This document shows positions 55,440 through 64,000 of a DNA stretch of 64,000 nt, in pieces. Source of the stretch: Bufo bufo (lineage: Eukaryota; Chordata; Amphibia; Anura; Bufonidae). Position numbers and translations under genes: made by a program. The stretch covers positions 155,057,565-155,121,564 of the forward strand of contig NC_053391.1 in NCBI RefSeq assembly GCF_905171765.1. The letters are read 5' to 3'. The first letter of the stretch is position 1. Every line of letters starts with the position of its first letter. Under the pieces are notes generated by a model, which worked only from the letters and a program-made list of their open reading frames with translations, was not told the DNA's origin and did no database searches.

Positions 55440-56480
55440 CCCCCTGTCATTGATTACCCCCCTGTCATTGATCAACCCCCTGTAAAGCTCCATTCAGATG
55501 TCCGCATGATTTTTACGGATCCACTGATAGATGGATCGGATCCGCAAAACGCATCCGGACGTCTGAATGAAGCCTTACAGGGGCATGATCAATGACTGTG
55601 GTTATCACCCCATATAGACTCCCTGATCACCCCCCTGTCATTGATCACCCCCCTGTCATTGATTACCCCCCTGTAAAGCTCCATTCAGACGTCCGCATGA
55701 TTTTTACGGATCCACTGATAGATGGATCGGATCCGCAAAACGCATCCGGACGTCTGAATGAAGCGTTACAGGGGCATGATCAATGACTGTGGTGATCACC
55801 CCATATAGACTCCCTGATCACCCCCCTGTAAAGCTCCATTCAGATGTCCGCATGATTTTTACGGATCCACTGATAGATGGATCGGATCCGCAAAACGCAT
55901 CCGGACGTCTGAATGAAGCCTTACAGGGGCATGATCAATGACTGTGGTGATCACCCCATATAGACTCCCTGATCACCCCCCTGTCATTGATCACCCCCCT
56001 GTCATTGATTACCCCCCTGTAAAGCTCCATTCAGACGTCCGCATGATTTTTACGGATCCACTGATAGATGGATCGGATCCGCAAAACGCATCCGGACGTC
56101 TGAATGAAGCCTTACAGGGGCATGATCAATGACTGTGGTGATCACCCCATATAGACTCCCTGATCACCCCCCTGTAAAGCTCCATTCAGATGTCCGCATG
56201 ATTTTTACGGATCCACTGATAGATGGATCGGATCCGCAAAACGCATCCGGACGTCTGAATGAAGCCTTACAGGGGCATGATCAATGACTGTGGTGATCAC
56301 CCCATATAGACTCCCTGATCACCCCCCTGTCATTGATTACCCCCCTGTAAAGCTCCATTCAGACGTCCGCATGATTTTTACGGATCCACTGATAGATGGA
56401 TCGGATCCGCAAAACGCATACGGACGTCTGAATGAAGCCTTACACGGGCGTGATCAATGACTGTGGTTATCACCCCATAT
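55440..56480. repeat. Tandem repeats of alternating ~155 and ~191 bp units
   Basis: The phrase GTAAAGCTCCATTCAGA recurs six times (about 55482, 55672, 55827, 56019, 56173, 56347), followed by a hairpin-prone GGATCCACTGATAGATGGAT and a complementary end GTCTGAATGAAGCCTTACAG. Long and short units alternate by the number of CCCCCCTGTCATTGATCA copies, giving a ~346-bp higher-order period. Confidence 0.93.
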
Positions 56481-56481
56481 A

Positions 56482-56705
56482 GACTCCCTGATCACCCCCC
56501 TGTCATTGATCACCCCCCTGTCATTGATCACCCCCCTGTCATTGATCACCCCCCCTGTCATTGATCACGCCCCCTGTCATTGATCACCCCCCCTGTCATT
56601 GATCACCCCCCCTGTCATTGATCACCCCCCCTGTCATTGATCACCCCCCTGTCATTGATCACCCCCCTGTCATTGATCACCCCCCTGTCATTGATCACCC
56701 CCCTG
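56482..56705. repeat. ~18-bp tandem repeat
   Basis: About twelve copies of CACCCCCCTGTCATTGAT with C-tract length varying by one. Confidence 0.97.
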
Positions 56706-56719
56706 TAAGGCTCCATTCA

Positions 56720-59350
56720 GACATTTTTTTGGCCCAAGTTAGCGGAATTATTTTTTTTTTTTCTTACAAAGTCTCATATTCCACTAACTTGTGACAAAAA
56801 ATTAAATCTCACATGAACTCACCATACCCCTCACGGAATCCAAATGCGTAAAATTTTTTAGACATTTATATTCCAGACTTCTTCTCACGCTTTAGGGCCC
56901 CTAGAATGCCAGGGCAGTATAAATACCCCACATGTGACCCCATTTCGGAAAGAAGACACCCCCAGGTATTTCGTGAGGGGCATATTGAGTCCATGAAAGA
57001 TTGAAATTTTTGTCCCAAGTTAGCGGAACGGGAGACTTTGTGAGAAAAAAATAAAAAATATCAATTTCCGCTAACTTGTGCCAAAAAAAAAAAATTTCTA
57101 TGAACTCGCCATGCCCCTCATTGAATACCTTGGGGTGTCTTCTTTCCAAAATGGGGTCACATGTGGGGTATTTATACTGCCCTGGCATTCTAGGGGCCCC
57201 AAAGCGTGAGAAGAAGTCTGGTATCCAAATGTCTAAAAATGCCCTCCTAAAAGGAATTTGGGCCCCTTTGCGCATCTAGGCTGCAAAGAAGTGTCACACA
57301 TCTGGTATCGCCGTACTCAGGAGAAGTTGGGGAATGTGTTTTGGGGTGTCATTTTACATATACCCATGCTGGGTGAGATAAATATCTTGGTCAAATGCCA
57401 ACTTTGTATAAAAAAATGGGAAAAGTTGTCTTTTGCCAAGATATTTCTCTCACCCAGCATGGGTATATGTAAAAAGACACCCCAAAACACATTCCCCAAC
57501 TTCTCCCGAGTACGGAGATACCAGATGTGTGACACTTTTTTGCAGCCTAGGTGGGCAAAGGGGCCCATATTCCAAAGAGCACCTTTCGGATTTCACTGGT
57601 CATTTACCTACTTACCACACATTAGGGCCCCTGGAAAATGCCAGGGCAGTATAACTACCCCACAAGTGACCCCATTTTGGAAAGAAGACACCCCAAGGTA
57701 TTCCGTGAGGGGCATGGCGAGTTCCTAGAATTTTTTATTTTTTGTCACAAGTTAGTGGAAAATGATGTTTTTTTTTTTTGTTTTTTTTCATACAAAGTCT
57801 CATATTCCACTAACTTGTGACAAAAAATAAAAACTTCCATGAACTCACTATGCCCATCAGCGAATACCTTGGGGTCTATTCTTTCCAAAATGGGGTCACT
57901 TGTGGGGTAGGTATAATGCCCTGGTATTTTAGGGGCCCAAATGTGTGGTAAGGAGTTTGAAATCAAATTCTGTAAAAAATGACGAGTGAAATCCGAAAGG
58001 TGCTCTTTGGAATATGGGCCCCTTTGCCCACCTAGGCTGCAAAAAAGTGTCACACATCTGGTATCTCCGTACTCAGGAGAAGGTGGAGAATGTGTTTTGG
58101 GGTGTCATTTTACATATACCCATGCTGGGTGAGATAAATATCTTGGTCAAATGCCAACTTTGTATAAAAAAATGGGAAAAGTTGTCTTTTGCCAAGATAT
58201 TTCTCTCACCCAGCATGGGTATATGTAAAAAGACACCCCAAAACACATTCCTCAACTTCTACTGAATACAGAGATACCACATGTGTGGCACTTTTTTGCA
58301 GCCTAGGTGGGCAAAGGGGCCCATATTCCAAAGAGCACCTTTTGGATTTCACTGGTCATTTACCTACTTACCACACATTAGGGTCCCTGGAAAATGCCAG
58401 GGCAGTATAACTACCCCACAAGTGACCCCATTTTGGAAAGAAGACACCCCAAGGTATTCCGTGAGGGGCATGGCGAGTTCCTAGAATTTTTTATTTTTTG
58501 TCACAAGTTAGTGGAAAATGATGATTTTTTTTTTTTTTTTTTTTTTCATACAAAGTCTCATATTCCACTAACTTGTGACAAAAAATAAAAACTTCCATGA
58601 ACTCACTATGCCCATCAGCGAATACCTTGGGGTCTCTTCTTTCCAAAATGGGGTCACTTGTGGGGTAGTTATACTGCCCTGGCATTCTAGGGGCCCAAAT
58701 GTGTGGTAAGGAGTTTGAAATCAAATTCTGTAAAAAATGATGAGTGAAATCCGAAAGGTGCTCTTTGGAATATGGGCCCTCTTGCCCACCTAGGCTGCAA
58801 AAAAGTGTCATACATCTGGTATCTCCGTATTCAGGAGAAGTTGGGGAATGTGTTTTGGGGTGTCTTTTTACATATACCCATGCTGGGTGAGAGAAATATC
58901 TTGGCAAAAGACAACTTTTCCCATTTTTTTATACAAAGTTGGCATTTGACCAAGATATTTATCTCACCCAGCATGGGTATATGTAAAATGACACCCCAAA
59001 ACACATTCCCCAACTTCTACTGAATACGGAGATACCAGATGTGTGACACTTTTTTGCAGCCTAGGTGGGCAAAGGGGCCCACATTCCAAAGAGCACCTTT
59101 CGGATTTCACTCGTCATTTTTTACAGAATTTGATTTCAAACTCCTTACCACACATTTGGGCCCCTAGAATGCCAGGGCAGTATAACTACCCCACAAGTGA
59201 CCCCATTTTGGAAAGAAGAGACCCCAAGGTATTTCGTGATGGGCATAGTGAGTTCATGGAAGTTTTTATTTTTTGTCACAAGTTAGTGGAATATGAGACT
59301 TTTTAAGAAAAAAAAAAAAAAAAAAAAAAAATCATCATTTTCCGCTAACT
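56720..59350. repeat. Alternating inverted repeats with CACCCAGCATGGGTATATG cores
   Basis: Modules with GTTAGTGGAATATGAGAC, CCAGGGCAGTATAACTACCC, TTTCCAAAATGGGGTCACTT, CCCCAAAACACATTCC and ATACCCATGCTGGGTGAGA recur in both orientations. Palindromes are centred near 57415, 58170 and 58925. The same peptide-like frames appear on both strands because of this symmetry, so they are not genes. Confidence 0.92.
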
Positions 59351-60179
59351 TGTGACAAAAAATAAAAAGTTCTATGAACTCACTATGCCCATCAGCGAAT
59401 ACCTTAGGGTGTGTACTTTCCGAAATGGGGTCATTTGTGGGGTGTTTGTACTGTCTGGGCATTGTAGAACCTCAGGAAACATGACAGGTGCTCAGAAAGT
59501 CAGAGCTGCTTCAAAAAGCGGAAATTCACATTTTTGTACCATAGTTTGTAAACGCTATAACTTTTACCCAAACCATTTTTTTTTTACCCAAACATTTTTT
59601 TTTTATCAAAGACATGTAGAACAATAAATTTAGAGCAAAATTTCTATATGGATGTCGTTTTTTTTGCAAAATTTTACAACTGAAAGTGAAAAATGTCATT
59701 TTTTTGCAAAAAAATCGTTAAATTTCGATTAATAACAAAAAAAGTAAAAATGTCAGCAGCAATGAAATACCACCAAATGAAAGCTCTATTAGTGAGAAGA
59801 AAAGGAGGTAAGTTGCATGACCGAGCAATAAATGGTGAAAGTAGTGTAGGTCAGAAGTGTAAAAAGTGGCCTGGTCTTTCAGGGTGTTTAAGCACTGGGG
59901 GCTGAAGTGGTTAATCTATGCAATTTATCCCACTTGCTTCCACTAAATATCCAAAGTAAATGTTACTGTAATTATATATATTTTTGCTTGGATCCACACC
60001 TTTGGCGCCCTGCGAGTTAGGTTCCCTGACCTTCATTCTGAGAGCCAGGTGACTAACCCCCTCTTTTTCTCTCTCTTGTCCCTACTTGAACAAGAATCGG
60101 ATACATCCAGATTCCCCATACATCTGCACCGCCGGTCCTAAAATTGCCCCCCCACGACATCTTGTCCAGCAGTCGACAT

Positions 60180-62060
60180 TTTTGTTAAGTTGGTTAAACA
60201 AGATCTAGAAAACTATGTAATATTAGATCTCATGACAATTTAAGCAAGGATTTACGTCTTGCATTGAAAGAACTTAAGAATATGAAAGATGTCATTATCA
60301 AACCTGCGGACAAGGGGGGCAATGTTGTGGTCTGGCCGGTGTGAATATATGAAAAGGAGGTGTTCCGCCAATTAGAGGATGGGTCCTGTATCGGAAACTG
60401 GACTGCAATCCCATGGTACAATATAAACTGGAACTGGACTGAATACTTAGGAGTGCATATGAGAGTGGTATAATCAGTGCTAAGATGTGGGAGGGCCTGG
60501 TTACAGACTTTCCAGTGCTTCCCACATTTTACTTACTCCCTAAGGTACACAAAGACCCTAGAGTACCACCAGGGAGACCTATAGTATCTGGAATTGGGGG
60601 TTTGTGTGAGACTATCTGTCACTTTGTGGATTTCTACCTACAGAAATGTGTAGAGACTTTACCCTCCTTTGTCCGTGACACTACCGATGTCCTTAAGAGA
60701 CTCGTGGGATGCATTTGGACAGCGACATGCTCCTCGTCACGTGCGACGTCGAGTCCCTGTATACGTCCATCTGCCACGACCAAGGACTACGGGCATCACA
60801 ATTCTTTTTGGAAACAACCAACTTGGATAGAGATCTAATTGACTTGGTCATGACACTACTAGAATTCGCATTGACACATAATGCGTTTACGTTCAAAGAT
60901 CGTTACTTCCTACAGCCCTGGGGAACGGCTATGGGGGCGACTTGTGCGCCCTCATATGCTAATTTGTTCCTGGGGCTGTGGGAAAGAGAGATAGTCATGA
61001 ATATGGAGGGTCACGACGCCGTGGTCTCGTGGTCGAGGTATATTGTTCATCTGGCAGGGCTCGACGTCGCACTTGGAAGGGTTTCTACACAATCTCAACC
61101 TGAATGATCAGAACATCAAACTTACGTGGAATTACAGTAGGGATAATGTAGATTTCCTAGACCTTGCGATCACTGTGGAGAATGAGGGCTTCCTAGGTTT
61201 TGATATACATAGGAAGCCCACTGCCACCAACTCATTGTTGCTCTCCTCTTCCTCACATCACCCACAGGTCTCTCATGCTATACCCATTGGTCAATTCTGT
61301 AGGGCTAGGCAAATATGCTCCAATGAGGCCAGTTTTGAGCGAGAGGCAGAGGATCTATCGAGAAGATTCCTGGAGAGGGGTTATAGTAAAAAAGTGATTA
61401 GGAAGGGATATATTAGGGCTAAGAACTCCTCCAGGGATAGTCTGCTAAATCATTCTCCCCGTAAAAAAGGAAGAGATCATGGCTTCCCCAGATTTATCAC
61501 TAACTTCAATGCTCAATGGAGACAATTGCAGGATATCCTCCAAATACATTGGCAGGTCCTTCAAACTGACAGGGACCTAAAGAAAGTTACTTCGGAGAGA
61601 CCACTGGTCACCTGGAAGAGAGCAAAAAATCTTAAGGACATGGTGACTAGGAGCCATTATGTGGCTCCGAAAAAAGGTGGTCTCTTTGGTGATAAGGGTC
61701 CACAGTGGGGATTCTTTCCATGTGGTGACTGCACTGCATGTCAGTATATGGTGAGAACGGATAAGTTCACTAACACAAGCAGGGAGAAGGAATATAAAAT
61801 CGTACATCACATCTCCTGCTGAATGCCCCTGTGGTCTGATTTACATTGGGATGACCACAAGGGCACTCAAGACGAGAGTTTTGGAGCATATTCGTGATAT
61901 TAAGGCGGCCGCTGAGATCACTGAATGTGACAAACTTAGAAAACTGAAACCAGTGGCAAAGCACTTTAGGGAAGCCCACAACTGTAATCCTAGAGGTATC
62001 TCTTTTAAAGGGATTGACCATGTACGACTGGGGATCAGGGGGGGGGGGACATAAAATATT
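60180..62060 (+). pseudogene. Penelope-like retroelement: reverse transcriptase and GIY-YIG endonuclease, broken
   Basis: Order of remnants: KNMKDVIIKPADKGGNVVVW (about 60273-60332), FYLLPKVHKDPRVPPGRPIV (about 60530-60590), VTCDVESLYTSI (about 60730-60765), LQPWGTAMGATCAPSYANLF (about 60910-60969), VDFLDLAI and FDIHRKPTATNSL (about 61150-61230), a linker with CGDCTACQYM (about 61725), then CGLIYIGMTTRALKTRVLEH (about 61828-61890), the GIY-YIG nuclease start. These define a Penelope-like element. Frames change near 60710, 61045 and 61820. At 61040-61050 the catalytic Y-x-D-D box is missing: RYI runs straight into FIWQG after a deletion. No terminal repeats identified. The product would have copied its RNA at nicked DNA; this copy cannot. 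Confidence 0.9.
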
Positions 62061-62902
62061 GTCTCCACCAAAAAGAAACAAAATGGATGGTTCTGCTCAA
62101 TACTGTGACTCCTCAAGGATTGAATGAGGCTTTGAGTTTCAAATCCTTTCTTTAGTTTAGTTTCTATGTTGACTTCTTTAGTGATTTTAACAGTTTTCTT
62201 ATTTATATAGTTTTTTGTGTGGCCATATAACTTGATGACTGGAGAGATGTGAGGAGAAAGATGATTCGTATACATTGTGAACATGGCGACGGACCATCAT
62301 GGAAATACTAAGACGGACCTTTATATTTATGACTTGTGCCTGATACATTTTGTCACTGTTATGTATTTGTGGGTCTATTGTTTATCATTAGGCCTTTTTT
62401 GCTGTTAATATTGGGTTGTATAATTTTGGGTTATGATATGGTACTCTAACTACACTATGTGTACCGTGTCGCTGATGTGATTTGTGATGCTAGGGTGTCG
62501 CAGCCCCAGTCACACTGGCGATACAATTTCTCTCACTTAAATGATTAAGTAGGATCACTCTTGTATTTTTGTTGTTTATTATTTCTATGCACGTAGCAAT
62601 TTATATGAGATGGTCTGTGCTTCCGATCCATGTGGTGGGTTGGCAGTATGACCATCTCGTTCTTGTCAATACTGTTTTGCTTTGCACTAGGATCAAACTA
62701 TGTAACTCAATTATGATATTTACACAATTATATTATAAATTCTCTGTATCAGACTCTCATGCATTAAGTAATCAACTATTTTTGTTTGCTATTTTTTCGT
62801 TATGTATTTTTTACCTCTATGTATTGGGGCTTGAGGACAGTAGGGTACAATCATGATATGTGTGATTATACAGTGTATATTATGTATTCCTTATGCCATT
62901 TA
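62061..62902. other. Penelope 3' flank; no gene seen
   Basis: AT-rich sequence after the endonuclease end and a G tract at 62037-62049. It may include the Penelope-like 3' untranslated region. No repeat or domain recognised up to the Tc1 element. Confidence 0.4.
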
Positions 62903-64000
62903 CAGGGAGTGCAGAATTATTAGGCAAGTTGTATTTTTGAGGATTAATTTTATTATTGAACAACAACCATGTTCTCAATGAACCCAAAAAACTCATTAAT
63001 ATCAAAGCTGAATATTTTTGGAAGTAGTTTTTAGTTTGTTTTTAGTTTTAGCTATTTTAGGGGGATATCTGTGTGTGCAGGTGACTATTACTGTGCATAA
63101 TTATTAGGCAACTTAACAAAAAACAAATATATACCCATTTAAATTATTTATTTTTACCAGTGAAACCAATATAACATCTCAACATTCACAAATATACATT
63201 TCTGACATTCAAAAACAAAACAAAAACAAATCAGTGACCAATATAGCCACCTTTCTTTGCAAGGACACTCAAAAGCCTGCCATCCATGGATTCTGTCAGT
63301 GTTTTGATCTGTTCACCATCAACATTGCGTGCAGCAGCAACCACAGCCTCCCAGACACTGTTCAGAGAGGTGTACTGTTTTCCCTCCTTGTAAATCTCAC
63401 ATTTGATGAAGGACCACAGGTTCTCAATGGGGTTCAGATCAGGTGAACAAGGAAGCCATGTCATTAGATTTTCTTCTTTTATACCCTTTCTTGCCAGCCA
63501 CGCTGTGGAGTACTTGGACGCGTGTGATGGAGCATTGTCCTGCATGAAAATCATGTTTTTCTTGAAGGATGCAGACTTCTTCCTGTACCACTGCTTGAAG
63601 AAGGTGTCTTCCAGAAACTGGCAGTAGGACTGGGAGTTGAGCTTGACTCCATCCTCAACCCGAAAAGGTCCCACAAGCTCATCTTTGATGATACCAGCCC
63701 AAACCAGTACTCCACCTCCACCTTGCTGGCGTCTGAGTCGGACTGGAGCTCTCTGCCCTTTACCAATCCAGCCACGGGCCCATCCATCTGGCCCATCAAG
63801 ACTCACTCTCATTTCATCAGTCCATAAAACCTTAGAAAAATCAGTCTTGAGATATTTCTTGGCCCAGTCTTGACGTTTCAGCTTGTGTGTCTTGTTCAAT
63901 GGTGGTCGTCTTTCAGCCTTTCTTACCTTGGCCATGTCTCTGAGTATTGCACACCTTGTGCTTTTGGGCACTCCAGTGATGTTGCAGCTCTGAGATATGG
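62903..64000 (-). mobile_element. Tc1/mariner element 3 (DD37E), truncated by the window edge
   Basis: The left end CAGGGAGTGCAGAATTATTA is preceded by TA (62901-62902), with an inner repeat CTGTGCATAATTATTAGGCA near 63092. The minus-strand transposase is open to the window end. Confidence 0.9.
63231..64000 (-). CDS. Tc1/mariner transposase, DD37E type, partial
   Basis: An open frame of 256 codons from the window edge (ISQSCNITGVPKSTR) to a stop at 63231-63233; the N-terminus lies outside. Catalytic motifs are complete in the visible part: VLWTDEMRVSL, IFMQDNAPSHASKY and [15 protein letters not shown]. There are 37 residues between the second D and the E, against 34 in the two other Tc1 elements here, which places it in a DD37E lineage. 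Also GGVLVWAGI. No stop or frameshift is visible, so the gene may be intact, but the missing first ~80 codons prevent a decision. Confidence 0.9.
   Translation of the reverse strand, partial: ISQSCNITGVPKSTRCAILRDMAKVRKAERRPPLNKTHKLKRQDWAKKYLKTDFSKVLWTDEMRVSLDGPDGWARGWIGKGQRAPVRLRRQQGGGGVLVWAGIIKDELVGPFRVEDGVKLNSQSYCQFLEDTFFKQWYRKKSASFKKNMIFMQDNAPSHASKYSTAWLARKGIKEENLMTWLPCSPDLNPIENLWSFIKCEIYKEGKQYTSLNSVWEAVVAAARNVDGEQIKTLTESMDGRLLSVLAKKGGYIGH

Larger units (their letters stand above)
54990..59910. mobile_element. 4.9-kb TTAA-flanked non-coding element
   Basis: Flanked by TTAA at 54986-54989 and 59911-59914. Short inverted termini are CCACCTCCGGACC (left) and CCACTTCAGCCCC (complement of right). 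The left part has strong hairpins (CTCCAGCCTGCCAGCG/CGCTGGCAGGCTGGAG at 55148-55190; TATTAGACGCTGTTTTGATAACAGCGTCTAATA at about 55214, given here only as its arms TATTAGACGCTG and CAGCGTCTAATA; CCTCTGGTGGTC/GACCACCAGAGG). Then come tandem arrays and a ~2.6-kb zone of alternating inverted copies. No transposase. TTAA fits piggyBac- or Kolobok-type mobilisation in trans. Confidence 0.75.

Noticed and set aside
57070..59310. Repeated open frames with IPMLGE-type peptides on both strands
   Set aside because: The DNA is palindromic, so the same peptide appears on both strands. It is a repeat artefact.

Overview
The window looks like repeat-rich intergenic DNA from a vertebrate, most likely an anuran amphibian. 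I infer this from the mix of element families: hAT elements with 8-bp target-site duplications (TSDs), a Tx1-type LINE, a CR1-like LINE with an octamer tail, a Penelope-like element, TTAA-flanked elements, Harbinger-like MITEs, three Tc1/mariner families and a Polinton/Maverick. I found no host protein-coding gene, tRNA gene, CRISPR array or bacterial operon. The only complete-looking open coding sequence is a Tc1-type transposase (14626-15651, minus). Everything else with protein similarity is transposon-derived and mostly broken.

Layout: (1) 380-5613 is a hAT element with a perfect 8-bp TSD and a decayed BED-hAT transposase. (2) 7441-16669 is a decayed Polinton on the minus strand. It keeps a run of virion genes in compact order (short hydrophobic protein, split conserved protein, chromodomain integrase, minor capsid protein, pVI-like protein, major capsid protein, adenain-like protease), with no polymerase or packaging ATPase in view. 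It has been hit by a 1.7-kb non-autonomous hAT (8233-9934, itself carrying a Harbinger-like MITE with a 263-bp palindrome), a 262-bp hAT MITE (10411-10672) and a TTAA element (14061-16111) that carries the intact Tc1. (3) 16672-18277 is a second, broken Tc1. (4) A CR1-like LINE starts near 19280, is cut at 20334 and resumes in frame at 34308. The 13,973-bp insert is a hAT element with an 8-bp TSD (TTCATGAG). Inside that hAT a full-length but mutated Tx1-type LINE (21078-28143) sits in an array of 120-bp repeats, and the hAT transposase (29219-32623, minus) is open over 1,134 codons except for one stop. (5) 35721-36648 holds an unidentified decayed ORF. (6) 36756-37439 is a TTAA MITE with ~75-bp inverted termini. 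(7) 37578-48690 holds the remains of two hAT elements, including a ~4.4-kb array of ~40 units of 110 bp with a ~1.1-kb higher-order duplication, and an 18S-rRNA-derived segment. (8) 48691-54985 is mixed MITEs, simple repeats and another hAT remnant with a second 18S-derived segment. (9) 54990-59910 is a 4.9-kb TTAA-flanked non-coding element built of tandem and inverted repeats. (10) 60180-62060 is a Penelope-like pseudogene. (11) 62903-64000 is the 3' part of a DD37E Tc1/mariner element running off the window.

The genes do not form a host pathway. The window is best read as a stratigraphy of insertions in which TSDs and interrupted reading frames give relative ages. The most interesting items are the Polinton virion module, the Tx1-in-hAT-array nest splitting a CR1 reading frame, the 18S-derived segments lying antisense to hAT transposase remains at two loci, and the higher-order expansion of a hAT internal repeat.
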